This document shows, piece after piece, positions 27,782 to 37,528 of a DNA stretch of 64,000 nt (position 1 is the stretch's first letter; each line of letters opens with the position of its first letter). A program made the position numbers and the translations under genes. Under the pieces are notes generated by a model that had not been told where the DNA came from, did no database searches, and saw only the letters and a list, made by a program, of their open reading frames with translations. The DNA comes from Pseudaminobacter soli (ex Zhang et al. 2022) (GTDB taxonomy: Bacteria > Pseudomonadota > Alphaproteobacteria > Rhizobiales > Rhizobiaceae), in assembly GCF_014595955.1 (NCBI RefSeq), contig NZ_JABVCF010000001.1, forward strand, positions 186,001 to 250,000. Reading direction: 5' to 3'.

Positions 27782-28717
27782 TCACCCGTGGCTGATGCGC
27801 GGATCGATGACCGCGTAGAGGACGTCGACCAGCGTATTGACGAGAAGGAAGCAGAGCACCAGCACGAGGATGCTGCCCTGCACCACCGGTATGTCGCGCA
27901 GGCCCACACTGTCGATCAGCAGAGAGCCAAGACCAGGCCACGAAAACAGCTTCTCCACCACCACGGCCTGGCCCATCATCGAGCCGAACTGCAGGCCCAG
28001 CGTGGTGATGACCAGCACCAGCGCATTGCGCACCACATGCCATTTCACCAGCCGGAAGCTGTTCATGCCCTTGGAGCGCGCGGTGCGGATGAAGTCGGCG
28101 TTCATCACCTCCAGCACGGCCGCCCGGGTAGTGCGCGCCAGCAGCGCCAGCGGCGCCACGCCGAGCGTGAGGGCGGGCAGGATGAGATTGCGCAAACCGC
28201 CATCGCCATAGCCGAAGCTGGGCAGCCAGCCGAGCGTGAGCGCAAACAGATACATGACCAGAAGACCCAGCCAGAACTGCGGCAGCGACAGGCCCGAGAT
28301 GGCCCCTATCATGGTGAGGCTGTCGAGGAGCGAGCCGGGCTTGAGCGCGGCGATGAAGCCGAGCGGCAGGCCGATGACGATCGCCACGCACATGGCTGCG
28401 AAGGCAAGCTTGAGCGTCGGCCACAACCGCTCGCCGATCATGGACGATACCGGCTGGCGCGTGCGGAAGGAGGTGCCGAGATCGAACTGGGCGAGGCTCC
28501 ACGCGTAGTTGCCGAACCGCACATGGACAGGCTGGTCGAGGCCGAATTCCTGCTTGATCCGTTCGACCAGCTTCGGGTCGTTGGTCCCGCGCCCGTCTGC
28601 GATCATGCTGGAAGCAATGCTTCCCGGCACAATGCTGAAAATGACGAATATCAGCAGCGACACCGCGATGACCGTCGGGATCATCTGCAGCAGGCGGCGC
28701 AAGGCAAAACGTAGCAC
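27782..28717 (-). CDS. dipeptide-type ABC transporter permease (DppB/OppB)
   Basis: 311 residues. Starts MLRFALRRLLQMIPT with the first membrane helix; FGLDQPVHVRFGNYAW and the EAA loop (FIRTARSKGMNSFRLVKWHVVRNA in two halves) are family features; the tail LVDVLYAVIDPRI is typical of DppB. It lies 168 bases after the solute-binding protein gene, and that gap may hold a processing or attenuation site. Confidence 0.92.
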   Translation of the reverse strand: MLRFALRRLLQMIPTVIAVSLLIFVIFSIVPGSIASSMIADGRGTNDPKLVERIKQEFGLDQPVHVRFGNYAWSLAQFDLGTSFRTRQPVSSMIGERLWPTLKLAFAAMCVAIVIGLPLGFIAALKPGSLLDSLTMIGAISGLSLPQFWLGLLVMYLFALTLGWLPSFGYGDGGLRNLILPALTLGVAPLALLARTTRAAVLEVMNADFIRTARSKGMNSFRLVKWHVVRNALVLVITTLGLQFGSMMGQAVVVEKLFSWPGLGSLLIDSVGLRDIPVVQGSILVLVLCFLLVNTLVDVLYAVIDPRISHG

Positions 28718-28885
28718 CGGTAGTTCTCCTCCACCTGCGATGCGGGCTCGAATTCTGGTGAGAGCCGTGTCGTCGCATCGGGGTTCTTGAGCACCGTAGG
28801 GCGGTGCTCGGACCCGCCGCGCTGGGCGGGTGCGAGGCGGCGAAAGCCGGCAAAAATCTTACCGGCTCCGCCAATTCAACCGTGC

Positions 28886-30484
28886 TTACCGGGCCGGCAC
28901 AGTGTCATCGACCCAGAGCTTTTCATAGGACTGGATCGCCATTTCCTGCGAGTTGGGCTGCACGCCGTGCAGCCAGGGCTGATAGGCCATGACCGCCTTG
29001 TTGTAGTTGAAGAACCACACCGGCGCCTCTTCCTGCAGAAGGTTGTTGGCCTTGCGCAGCAGGTCGTTCTTTTCGTCGTCCGTCGCAGCCTGACGCGCTG
29101 CTTCGATCAGCTTGTCGTAATCTGGATTGTTGAACTTCGTGTAGTTGCAGGAAGCCTGCGGCGTTTTGGAATGGAAGCAGCGCAGCGCCGTGAGCGAATC
29201 CGGTCCGCTTTCCTGCGACCACATGTAAGCCTGGAAGTCGCCGCCCGGCACGGCTTCGGACAGAACCGAGCTTTCCACCGGCTTGGCCTTCACCTTGATG
29301 CCGACCTTGTCGAGCATCGGAATGATGGCTTCCACGATGGTGAGGCCCCAGCTTTCGTTCTGCGTGGCCGTCAGTTCGAACTCGAAACCGTCCGGATAGC
29401 CGGCTTCGGCCAGCAGCGCCTTGGCCTTTTCCGGATCGTACGGATAGGGCTTGGCGTCCTTGTCATAGGCCGGCGATGATACCGGCAACCAGCCGGAAGC
29501 CCGATAGGCCTTGTCCTTGGCCAGCCGTTTGATGATCAGGTCGGAATCGATGGCGTAGTTGATCGCCTGCCGCACCCGCTTGTCCTGGAACGGCTTGAAA
29601 TCGGGGCTGAAGCCGACATGGCGGGTATAGACTTCCGCCACCTCCATGATGTTGTTCGCCAGTTCCGGATCAGACTTGTAGGCGACATACTGCGCCGGCC
29701 CGAGAACCGAAACGTCGACCTCCTTGTTGCGGAAAGCCACGTCGCGGGCAGAGGCGTCGCCCATGATCATGATGTTGACCTTGTCGGCGTAGGGCTTGCC
29801 CGTGTCGTAATACTTGTCGTTCTTCACGACGCTGAGGCGCGAGCCCGGCACATATTCGGCGAACTTGTAGGGCCCGAGACCGACCGGATTGGTGAAGAAA
29901 CCTTCCTTCTCGGCGGCGCCCACCGGATAGATCGCGGTGTAGTTCGGCATGAACTGGTAGCCCGGGTCGATCGGATCCGACAGCGTGATTTCCAGCGTGA
30001 AATCATCGATCTTCTTGAGCCCGGAAATTTCCTTGGCCTTGCCTTCGTTGTATTCGGTGGCGCCCTTGATGTTGCTGATGTACTGCGCCGCCGGATAGGC
30101 CTTCGCAGGGTCCATGATGCGCGTGTAAGTGTAGATGATGTCGTCGGCAGTCATCTGCTTGCCGTCGTGGAAATAGGCGTCCTGACGCAGCTTGTAGGTG
30201 TAGGTAAGCCTGTCGTCGGAAACCGAGACGTCGGTCGCGAGCTCTAGCACAGGCTTGCTCTCATTTGCGTCCCAGTCGTAAAGCGAGCGGTGGATGGCCT
30301 TGGCCCAGAATTCGTCCTGAACCTGCGCAGACGCATGGATGTCCAGCGACGAGAAACTGGAGCCATAGGGCGCGACGAAGTTGATGACGCCGCCCGAACG
30401 CGGTTCCTCGGCCGTCGCAAACGATGCGGCTCCGGCGAGCAAGGATGCCGAGAGCGTCGAGATAATTGCAAGTTTCTTGAGCAT
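28886..30484 (-). CDS. ABC transporter substrate-binding protein, family 5 (peptide/nickel type)
   Basis: 532 residues. Sec signal peptide (MLKKLAIIS, hydrophobic core, FATAEE) with cleavage near residue 26. SBP_bac_5 features: YTYKLRQDAYFHDGKQMTADDI in two pieces around residues 92-115, DKRVRQAINYAID and the YPYDPEKAKALLAEAGYP stretch. It delivers substrate to DppBC. Ligands of this family include oligopeptides, opines and other amides. The neighbouring amidohydrolase suggests an N-acyl or amide compound. Confidence 0.92.
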   Translation of the reverse strand: MLKKLAIISTLSASLLAGAASFATAEEPRSGGVINFVAPYGSSFSSLDIHASAQVQDEFWAKAIHRSLYDWDANESKPVLELATDVSVSDDRLTYTYKLRQDAYFHDGKQMTADDIIYTYTRIMDPAKAYPAAQYISNIKGATEYNEGKAKEISGLKKIDDFTLEITLSDPIDPGYQFMPNYTAIYPVGAAEKEGFFTNPVGLGPYKFAEYVPGSRLSVVKNDKYYDTGKPYADKVNIMIMGDASARDVAFRNKEVDVSVLGPAQYVAYKSDPELANNIMEVAEVYTRHVGFSPDFKPFQDKRVRQAINYAIDSDLIIKRLAKDKAYRASGWLPVSSPAYDKDAKPYPYDPEKAKALLAEAGYPDGFEFELTATQNESWGLTIVEAIIPMLDKVGIKVKAKPVESSVLSEAVPGGDFQAYMWSQESGPDSLTALRCFHSKTPQASCNYTKFNNPDYDKLIEAARQAATDDEKNDLLRKANNLLQEEAPVWFFNYNKAVMAYQPWLHGVQPNSQEMAIQSYEKLWVDDTVPAR

Positions 30485-30601
30485 GTTTCCTCCCTTGATT
30501 TCTTCACGCGGCGGCCTCTGCCGACGCGATCCTCCCTTTCATGCGGCGCATCGTTCTCCCATCGATACGCCGGCATCCCAGCGGCCCGTTCGGCCCTGTA
30601 G

Positions 30602-32233
30602 CTATTGTCTTTCGAAAACCACCTCGCCGCCCCGCAGCGTCATCACGCACTGCATTTCGTTCAATATTTCCTTCGGCTTCGCAGTCAGCATGTTGCGCGA
30701 AAACACGGCGATGTCGGCCAACTGACCGGGCACAAGCCTACCCTTCACATGCTCCAGCTTCTGCGAGAAGGCGCCGTACTCGGTATAGACCTGCAGTGCT
30801 TCCTCGATGGAGACGCGCTCGCGCGCATCCATCACAGTGCCCTTCCAGGTTTCGCGGGTCACCATGCTGTAGATGTTGGGGAACGGGTTGGGATGGCAGA
30901 CAGGGGCGTCGCTGCCCGTGGCCGGCTTGAAGCCGAGATCTTTCCAGGTCTTGAGCGGATAGCTCGACAGCGCCCGCTCTTCGCCCAGCACCGAGACATA
31001 GGCATCGCCGAAATCGTAGATGAATACCTGTTGCGGGCAGGGATAGATGCCCGCCTTCTGCATGCGCCGATGCTGCTCCTCGGTGGAGAAGCCGCAATGC
31101 TCGATGCGATGGCGGCGATCCGGATCGGGCATCGAGGCCAGCGCCTTCTCAAAGGCCGTGATGAGCTGGCCGATGGCCGCGTCGCCGATGGCGTGGCAGG
31201 CAAGCTGGTAGCCCTTGGCATGCGCATCCATGACAAGCTCTTCCAGATGCTCGTCGGTGAGGATTTGCACGCCGGTATTGTCGTCGTCGCCGAGATAGGG
31301 CCTGCTCATCCAGGCGGTGCGGCCCCCGGCCGAACCGTCGAGGAAGATCTTCACGGCGCCGACCTTGAGCATGTCGTCGCCGACACCCGACACCAGTCCC
31401 GCTTCGTAGCACTGCGGCACGATCGAGGTGCCCGGGTCACCCAGCAGCACCAGCCAGGTGCGTACCGGCAGCCGGCCGTTCAGCTTGGCGAGATTGTAGG
31501 CCCTGATCTCGTCGAAGCCGCCGACATGCCCCACCGCCGCATCCATAACGCTGGTTATGCCGTAGGAGAGCAACATGTTGCCGGCCGCCTCGATGGCGTC
31601 GATCATTTCCTCGGTGGTGGCCTGCGGGATCGCCTCGCGGATCAACCCTTGCGCGTTTTCGGCAACCATGCCGGTCAGCCCCCCGTTCTTTCGTTCGATC
31701 AGCCCGCCCTCGGGCACCGGCGTGCTCTCATCCACCCCGGCGCGCTCGAAAGCCCGCGAATTGAAGATCGAGACGTGGCCGCAGGCGCGCACCAGCATGA
31801 CCGGATGGTCCGGCGCAGCCGCGTCGAGTTCCGATTTGTGCGGGTGGCGGCCAATGTCGAGCTTGGTCTGGTCGTATCCGCGCGCACGGATCCAGGTGCC
31901 GGGCGGAACGGCGGCGGCCTGCTCCTTGATTTGCTGCAGAAGGCTCTCAAGGGTCGGCGCCTTCTGCGGAGTAGCGTCCAACCAGCCGAGCGTCAGGCCG
32001 ACCGAGATCAGATGCAGATGCGCATCGTTGAGGCCCGGCGTGGCGAACCGACCATCGAGATCTATGAGGCGGGTGCCCCTGCCCTTGAGCTTGAGGATTT
32101 CATCCTTCGATCCGCTGGCAAGAACCTTGCCTTGCCAGATCGCCAGCGCCTCGACCACTCCCTCCTCGTAGCCGCACCAGATTGAGCCATTGTGCAGGAT
32201 TGTATCGGCCTGCAAAACCTGCCCTGCTGACAT
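30602..32233 (-). CDS. metal-dependent amidohydrolase, YtcJ type
   Basis: 543 residues. N-terminal composite beta domain (ADTILHNGSIW; GRFATPGLNDAHLHLI with the HxH metal motif near residue 72), the YtcJ-like LACHAIGDAAI and HRIEHCGF histidine motifs, and the late TGSDAPVCHPNP aspartate. No signal peptide, so probably cytoplasmic. First gene of the minus-strand set that continues with the ABC importer and the kinase/lyase fusion. Function in such loci is hydrolysis of amide bonds; substrate unknown. Confidence 0.88.
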   Translation of the reverse strand: MSAGQVLQADTILHNGSIWCGYEEGVVEALAIWQGKVLASGSKDEILKLKGRGTRLIDLDGRFATPGLNDAHLHLISVGLTLGWLDATPQKAPTLESLLQQIKEQAAAVPPGTWIRARGYDQTKLDIGRHPHKSELDAAAPDHPVMLVRACGHVSIFNSRAFERAGVDESTPVPEGGLIERKNGGLTGMVAENAQGLIREAIPQATTEEMIDAIEAAGNMLLSYGITSVMDAAVGHVGGFDEIRAYNLAKLNGRLPVRTWLVLLGDPGTSIVPQCYEAGLVSGVGDDMLKVGAVKIFLDGSAGGRTAWMSRPYLGDDDNTGVQILTDEHLEELVMDAHAKGYQLACHAIGDAAIGQLITAFEKALASMPDPDRRHRIEHCGFSTEEQHRRMQKAGIYPCPQQVFIYDFGDAYVSVLGEERALSSYPLKTWKDLGFKPATGSDAPVCHPNPFPNIYSMVTRETWKGTVMDARERVSIEEALQVYTEYGAFSQKLEHVKGRLVPGQLADIAVFSRNMLTAKPKEILNEMQCVMTLRGGEVVFERQ

Positions 32234-32442
32234 TCAGCAGTCCCCCCAGAAGTCACGCCGCGTTACGCAGAAAGTAACCTTCCATCATAACAAAACACAA
32301 TCAAGTCGTTGAATCGCCGAAACCACGCCAAATTTTTGCGGGCTCGCCAATGACCGCCGCTGGCGCGGTTCTGGGGCGACGCAGAGATCCCGGGACGCGT
32401 TTGGGATGCACCCGATCTTCATGACTCTCCTTCGGTAACATC

Positions 32443-33528
32443 CTAGTGGAGCGCCACAGCACCTGTGGCAGCAACTTCGCTCCCAGCAACCGGGGCTTCT
32501 GTGTTCACGCTGACAACAACAGACATGCCCGGGGCTAGGCGCTCCGTCAGGTCCTGGTCGGGATCGATGGCAATCCGCACCGGCACACGTTGAGCCACCT
32601 TCGTGAAGTTGCCGGTGGCGTTGTCCGCCTTGAGCACACTAAACTCTGATCCTGCCGCCGGCGAGAACCGCTCGATGTGGCCGGAAAGGCCGGCATGCTC
32701 CAACGCGTCGACCGTGAAGATGACTGGCTGTCCCACCTTCATACCGGCGAGTTGGGTCTCATTGAAGTTGGCGACGACCCAGATCTTCTCCGGCACCACC
32801 GCCAGCAACTGCGTCCCTGCGGAGACGTATTGGCCAATCCGCGCTCCGACCTCGCCGAGGCGTCCGTCTTGCGGCGCCACGATCCTGGTGTTCTGCAGAT
32901 CGATCTCGGCCAGGTGCATGGCAGCCTCGGCACCCTGGACCGCGGCTTGCAATGCCTGGCGGTTCACCAGGGTCGAGGCGAGATCCTGCCGGGCCACATC
33001 GAGAGCCGCCTGGGCTTGGCTCAGCGCGGCCTTGGCTTGGTCGAGGCCTGCACGGGCTTGGTCGGCATCCTTCTGTGTCGTGACACCGCGCGCCAGGAGA
33101 GGCCCGATCCGCTGCCAATTGGCCTGCGCCGCCCGTAACGCGGCCCGCGCGCCGTCGACCTGGGCTTGGCTCGATCTTATCCGGGCCTCATCCGAGCGGT
33201 GCTTCTGCTCGGAGTTGGCCAGGGCCGCCTTCTGGGCCGCCAGTGTTGCCTTCGCCTGCTGAAGCTTCTGCTCGTAAATGCGATTGTCGATGCTCACCAG
33301 CAACTGACCGGCCTTGATCTTCTGATAGTCCTGAACGGCAACCTCGTCGACATAGCCGTTGAGCTGCGGGCTGATGATGGTCACCTGTCCGCGCACATAG
33401 GCATTGTCGGTGGTCTGAACCGAGTTGGTGAACGGAGGCAGGCGCCATGCGTAGAGAACGAGCATGGCACCGGAAATGCCGATCAAAACGGCAACAAGGG
33501 TGGCGCCGGATCTAAGAAACTTCAGCAT
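32443..33528 (-). CDS. HlyD/EmrA-family membrane fusion protein
   Basis: 361 residues. One N-terminal transmembrane helix (about 8-30), the lipoyl/barrel motif VRGQVTIISPQLNGYV, a long alpha-hairpin rich in Ala and Gln (about 85-200), and the DGRLGEV/GQYV barrel half. The tail is EmrA-like (VRIAIDPDQD; APGMSVVVSVNT). It bridges the inner-membrane MFS pump encoded just upstream to the outer membrane. 21 bases separate the two genes. Confidence 0.9.
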   Translation of the reverse strand: MLKFLRSGATLVAVLIGISGAMLVLYAWRLPPFTNSVQTTDNAYVRGQVTIISPQLNGYVDEVAVQDYQKIKAGQLLVSIDNRIYEQKLQQAKATLAAQKAALANSEQKHRSDEARIRSSQAQVDGARAALRAAQANWQRIGPLLARGVTTQKDADQARAGLDQAKAALSQAQAALDVARQDLASTLVNRQALQAAVQGAEAAMHLAEIDLQNTRIVAPQDGRLGEVGARIGQYVSAGTQLLAVVPEKIWVVANFNETQLAGMKVGQPVIFTVDALEHAGLSGHIERFSPAAGSEFSVLKADNATGNFTKVAQRVPVRIAIDPDQDLTERLAPGMSVVVSVNTEAPVAGSEVAATGAVALH

Positions 33529-33549
33529 GTGGGCAATTCGAGAGAGTTG

Positions 33550-35265
33550 TTAAGCTGCGGAAGGTTGAAAAGTTGCGGCAAGTCGATTGCCTATGGCGAC
33601 GACTGCCACGTGAACGACCAAAGCGGAGAGCGCGAAGGCCGCGAGCAAGGCAATGGCCAGAAAGGCATCGTTGTAGGCGAGGACGTTGGCCTCCCGCGTC
33701 ACCTGCTGGTTGAGCAGGATCAGCCCTTGCGTCTTCATCAAGGTGCCGTCCGTGAGCAGGCGCCCATAAGCGACGGAGAGTTGCGCGATACGCTGGGCAA
33801 CGACCGGGTCGGTCGGCATGATGTGCTCGGCCAAGGCCTGATAGTGAAATTTCGAGCGCCAGGTCACGAAGGTCCCGACAACGGCCGATCCGAGCGAACC
33901 GCCAATGCTCTGGGTGGTGAGAAAGACGATCACGAAGCTCAGGATATAGTTCGGCCCCTTCTTCAGGGCTGACATCAGGCCTGAGGCCAGCGCGGGCGGC
34001 AGGAACAGAGCCCCGGCGAATGCAATCAGCGCCTGGCTCAAATACATCTCGGCCGGACGGGTCAGGTTCGTCGCCTGGCTGTCCATGTAGGCGCCTGCTG
34101 CCAATAGCGAGAGGGCCACCATGTGGATTGCAGGCTCACGACCTGGCTTCATCACGGCCGCGCACGCCAACCCGCCCGCTATGGTCGTTGCCAGAATGAT
34201 CCAGGACAGCGTCGCCATCTGGCCGTTCTGGAGACCGAGGATCTGAAAGAAGCCGAAGGCGCCGCTGGTCTGCTCGGACAGGACGATGCGGAAGATCAGC
34301 AAGGCAGCGGTGAAATGCAGGACTTCCCTGCTGGCAAGCCAGCGGATGTCCAGAAGCGGGTTCGCGCGGTTGAGTTCGATGACGGCGGCGCAGGTGACCG
34401 CAATAATAGCACCGAACAGCATGAGCCCGAGCCACGGAGCCTCGAACCACCAGTAGAAGCGGCCTACGGTCATCACCATCGCCGTCAGTCCGAAGCCAAT
34501 GGCGATGAACAGATAGCTGACGACATCGAGGGGCTGGATGACCTTGGCCCGCGGCTGCGGGGCCAAGGGAAGCAGGTAAACGGCGGCGAAGGCCATCATG
34601 GCGATGGCGATCTCCATGACATGGAGCCCGTGCCACAGGTCGATGTCCAGGAGCGTGGGGGAGATAAGCCTCGCAACGGCCGGCGCGAGCGCCAGATTAG
34701 TCAGAGCGAGGCTGAGCCCGAGATTGAGCTTCTTTGCCTGCGGTAAAGGCTCCAGCATGTAGAGGAAGGCGAGCGCCGACAGCGGCGCGGCCACGACGCC
34801 GCTGAAGAAGCGCACGATGATCGCCGATCGCAGGTCGTCGACAAACAGATGCAGCACTGAAACGAGCAGGAAGGCCAGGATGGCCAACTCGGCAAAGTTG
34901 CGCAGGCCGAACTGGGTCCGGACCTTGATCAGGAGCAGCGAAAGGCTGGCATAGGGCGCCATGTAGGCCGCAACTAGCCACATCGCCTCGTTCGTGGTGG
35001 CGCCAAGCGCCCCCTGGACCTGCGGCAGGTTCGCCGAGACGAGGTTCATTCCGAGCCCCTGGGTCAAAGCCAGGAGCACCGAGGCTAGCATATAGCTGGC
35101 TGCCCGAAGCGGAGGCACGTGGACAGGCGCCGCCGCGGGTTGGGGCGGAGCCTGTGGCGCCTGTGGCTCCTGGTGCTCCGATGCTTCCGCAGAGGTCGCG
35201 ACCTCCGCGACGTCGAGTTCAGGCGGCTCGGAGTCGAACTGGCGAGTGGCAGGCGCGGCGGTCAT
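33550..35265 (-). CDS. MFS drug efflux transporter, DHA2/EmrB type
   Basis: 571 residues. A Pro/Ala-rich cytoplasmic N-tail of about 55 residues precedes about fourteen hydrophobic helices. It has the Major Facilitator layout with MNLVSANLPQVQGALG in helix 1 and LVAAYMAPYASLSLLL in helix 2. The start is ATG 35265, whose ATGA overlaps the marR stop, favoured over an upstream Met. Works with the HlyD partner to export a toxic or signalling compound under MarR control. Confidence 0.9.
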   Translation of the reverse strand: MTAAPATRQFDSEPPELDVAEVATSAEASEHQEPQAPQAPPQPAAAPVHVPPLRAASYMLASVLLALTQGLGMNLVSANLPQVQGALGATTNEAMWLVAAYMAPYASLSLLLIKVRTQFGLRNFAELAILAFLLVSVLHLFVDDLRSAIIVRFFSGVVAAPLSALAFLYMLEPLPQAKKLNLGLSLALTNLALAPAVARLISPTLLDIDLWHGLHVMEIAIAMMAFAAVYLLPLAPQPRAKVIQPLDVVSYLFIAIGFGLTAMVMTVGRFYWWFEAPWLGLMLFGAIIAVTCAAVIELNRANPLLDIRWLASREVLHFTAALLIFRIVLSEQTSGAFGFFQILGLQNGQMATLSWIILATTIAGGLACAAVMKPGREPAIHMVALSLLAAGAYMDSQATNLTRPAEMYLSQALIAFAGALFLPPALASGLMSALKKGPNYILSFVIVFLTTQSIGGSLGSAVVGTFVTWRSKFHYQALAEHIMPTDPVVAQRIAQLSVAYGRLLTDGTLMKTQGLILLNQQVTREANVLAYNDAFLAIALLAAFALSALVVHVAVVAIGNRLAATFQPSAA

Positions 35266-35735
35266 GCGGCATGCGTCTGGCAATCGGAAGCGATCGAAAT
35301 CTTCCGGGCAATTGCACGAATGGTCTCGGCGGCCGCGATCAGTTCGGCTTCCGGAATGTCGGCAAGTACCTCCTCGCGGAGTTCATTGGCGAGCCGGGTG
35401 ACCTCCGCAGCGAGGGTGTGACCGTCCTTCGTCAGGACGATCTGCTTGGCGCGTCGATCTCCTTCCACTGGCCTGCGCTCGATCAGCCCTTGGGATTCAA
35501 GCCCGTCGAGCAGGCGGACGAGTGTCGGGCCTTCGACTTCGAGGAACTCTGCGAGTTCCGTCTGGGTCATGCCGTCCCTTCGGGCGATGTGCATCAGGGT
35601 GCGGGCTCGACCAAGCGTCAGTCCCTTCGCCCTAACGCGGGCATCGAAGAGGGTCCTCAACTTGCGGCCAGTGACCGACAACTCTTCCAGGAGTTCCGCC
35701 CGCAGCGCAGCCAATGTATTTTGCGTAGTCGCCAT
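35262..35735 (-). CDS. MarR-family transcriptional regulator
   Basis: 157 residues. Winged-helix core: LTLGRARTLMHIARRDGMTQTELA (split about 40-63), the recognition helix around EVEGPTLVRLLDGLESQGLIE, and the wing RRPVEGDRRAKQIVLT. First gene of the efflux operon, overlapping the MFS gene by four bases, so it likely autoregulates the operon and is relieved by a small phenolic or similar ligand. Confidence 0.9.
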   Translation of the reverse strand: MATTQNTLAALRAELLEELSVTGRKLRTLFDARVRAKGLTLGRARTLMHIARRDGMTQTELAEFLEVEGPTLVRLLDGLESQGLIERRPVEGDRRAKQIVLTKDGHTLAAEVTRLANELREEVLADIPEAELIAAAETIRAIARKISIASDCQTHAA

Positions 35736-36069
35736 ATTGATAGGTAGCTATGAATATGAGCGCTATTTAGCATTGGCATGAGAAAATCGCAAGAGGACCG
35801 GGAATGGCCTCAGCAGGATCCCTTGGGGGTGGTAAGCGCGACGAGGCAATTGAGACGTTCAGAGCCCGATGGACGATGACACCGCTTCGATAGCAGCACC
35901 TTCTTGAACACTCGCGCGGTGACCAAAGCCCAGCGCCGGCGCACGAGACGCCGCCGATGCTTAGGCAATTGCCGCTGTCCTGGTCAGTTCGGAGCGCCGA
36001 TTCCTCGGTTCAATGCTACACCTGCGGCTTGAGCGCTCAGCAGGAGCGATTGGGCCGTCGTGGATTGGA
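35736..36069. other. intergenic, contains marR promoter region
   Basis: This is 334 bases between marR and the TetR gene, both on the minus strand. The part nearest marR is AT-rich and holds TAGC-N13-GCTA at 35745-35765, which could be an operator. The rest shows no gene, repeat or clear hairpin. Confidence 0.4.
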
Positions 36070-36669
36070 TCAATAGGTCCTGACGCCCGACGGATGAATC
36101 AACAGACCCTCAAGCAATAGGCTGCGTAGCATCCCTGCCCTTTCCCTGCGCTCCTGCGTGGTGCCGCCCGACAGCATGGCGCCGCCCATCGCCTGCTGCA
36201 TGACCACAAACGTCTCTACCCGTACGTCAGGTCGCATTACCCCCGCCCGGATGGCACTTTGCGCAGCTCTGAAAAGTATTTCCGCGACTTCCCGTCGATC
36301 GGTCTGGAAATTGTCGCTGCTTTGGCGCTCCTTCTGTACCGCCTCGGCTAGTCCCCCATTGCGGACATACAATTCGAGTTTCAGATCAAAGAGTTCTACG
36401 AAGTCACCGGGTTGGCCCGTCTGGTTGGCGGCGACGGTACGGAAATGCTGTAGATTCTGCTCGAAGAGCGCAGCAGCCAGATCCATCCGGGTGGAGAAAT
36501 TGCGGAGGACAGTCGTTCGCCCTACCCCTGCCGCAGCAGCAATCTCTGCCATGGAGACATCAAAGCCACGTTCGGCGAACAGGCGCGAGGCCGCATCGAG
36601 AACCTGTGACCGGTTTCTGGCCGCATCGGCGCGCAGGGTGCGCTCGGTCATCTGTTCAAGATCGCTCAA
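36070..36669 (-). CDS. TetR/AcrR-family transcriptional regulator
   Basis: 199 residues. N-terminal HTH about 14-60: RSQVLDAASRLFAERGFDVSMAEIAAAAGVGRTTVLRNF is visible in order. The helical ligand domain follows, with a C-terminus SGVRTY. It lies 94 bases downstream of soxA on the same strand, so it may be in the sox transcript or independently transcribed from the gap. Its target could be sox, the neighbouring efflux genes, or both. Confidence 0.88.
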   Translation of the reverse strand: MSDLEQMTERTLRADAARNRSQVLDAASRLFAERGFDVSMAEIAAAAGVGRTTVLRNFSTRMDLAAALFEQNLQHFRTVAANQTGQPGDFVELFDLKLELYVRNGGLAEAVQKERQSSDNFQTDRREVAEILFRAAQSAIRAGVMRPDVRVETFVVMQQAMGGAMLSGGTTQERRERAGMLRSLLLEGLLIHPSGVRTY

Positions 36670-36763
36670 ACTTATCGCCTCACTCGATCGTTGATGCCGC
36701 CCCGTTCATAGCTATTGTATCCAGTTGCCAATCGACAAGTTGCGGGAAAATTGTCGCTGCGCC

Positions 36764-37528
36764 TCAGCGCCTCACCGCTGGCGTCTCAATCGCCAGTCCA
36801 TTGCCGAGGGACCTCAGATAGAGTTCCAATTCCACGGCCATCTGCGACCCCTCCGCGAGCGGCTCTGCCCGGACAGCGTCATTGCACCAGGCGATCATTC
36901 GGCCGACAGACCCCATATCCTGCCACAACTGACGGTATATCGGGAAGCCGTTCACCTGGCCCTGGCTGATGGGCTCGCCCCGCAGGCGGCTTCCGACCTG
37001 GTCGACGTGGCAGTTCGAACAGGCGAGGTTCAACTGACCACGCCGCGTTTCGTAGTACGCCTTTCCGCGTCGATACGCGCTTGCTGCGGGACCGTCAGTC
37101 GCGACCGACATCGGGAGGCCGCGGGATTGGTGCATGACCAATGCCGACAAGGAAACGAGCTCCTGAGAACTGTACCCGAACGGATCGGCTTGTTGCCGTT
37201 CAGCGCGACACTGGTTGACCTGTTGCTCAAGGCTGATGACACGGCCTTCCGTCTGCGACCATTGCGGGTAGCGGGTGCCTACTCCGCGCATGGCCTCGGG
37301 AGCTCCGTGACAGTTCTGGCAACTCGTCCCGTTGCCAGCAGGCTCGTCCCAGAGCTTTCCCCCAAGTTCGACCCAAAGCATGCCGGGGTTTGCGAAGTCG
37401 TCATCCTGCAAGGCCTGCGTCTCGGGAAGCAGGAACTGGTAGCCCGAGACCGGCGGGGTCTCCTGGGCAGGTGCGCTACCGGCGATGGCGGCGAGCGAGG
37501 CAGCGACGGCCAGCGCGAGGCGTTTCAT
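36764..37528 (-). CDS. soxA: SoxA, di-haem cytochrome c of thiosulfate oxidation
   Basis: 254 residues with a signal peptide ending near AQETPP (about residue 22). Two haem motifs, CQNCH (70-74) and CSNCH (170-174), plus Cys107 and Cys215 as expected axial thiolates. Cys215 sits in AWCNDAVRAEP, the conserved tail motif. SoxAX attaches a sulfur substrate to SoxY. The ATG overlaps the soxZ stop. The long upstream open frame is a shadow of soxZ. Periplasmic. No soxB follows. Confidence 0.93.
   Translation of the reverse strand: MKRLALAVAASLAAIAGSAPAQETPPVSGYQFLLPETQALQDDDFANPGMLWVELGGKLWDEPAGNGTSCQNCHGAPEAMRGVGTRYPQWSQTEGRVISLEQQVNQCRAERQQADPFGYSSQELVSLSALVMHQSRGLPMSVATDGPAASAYRRGKAYYETRRGQLNLACSNCHVDQVGSRLRGEPISQGQVNGFPIYRQLWQDMGSVGRMIAWCNDAVRAEPLAEGSQMAVELELYLRSLGNGLAIETPAVRR

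Noticed and set aside
30605-32185. A 526-codon plus-strand open frame opposite the amidohydrolase
   Set aside because: The minus strand carries metal-binding motifs and a ribosome site; the plus frame has none.
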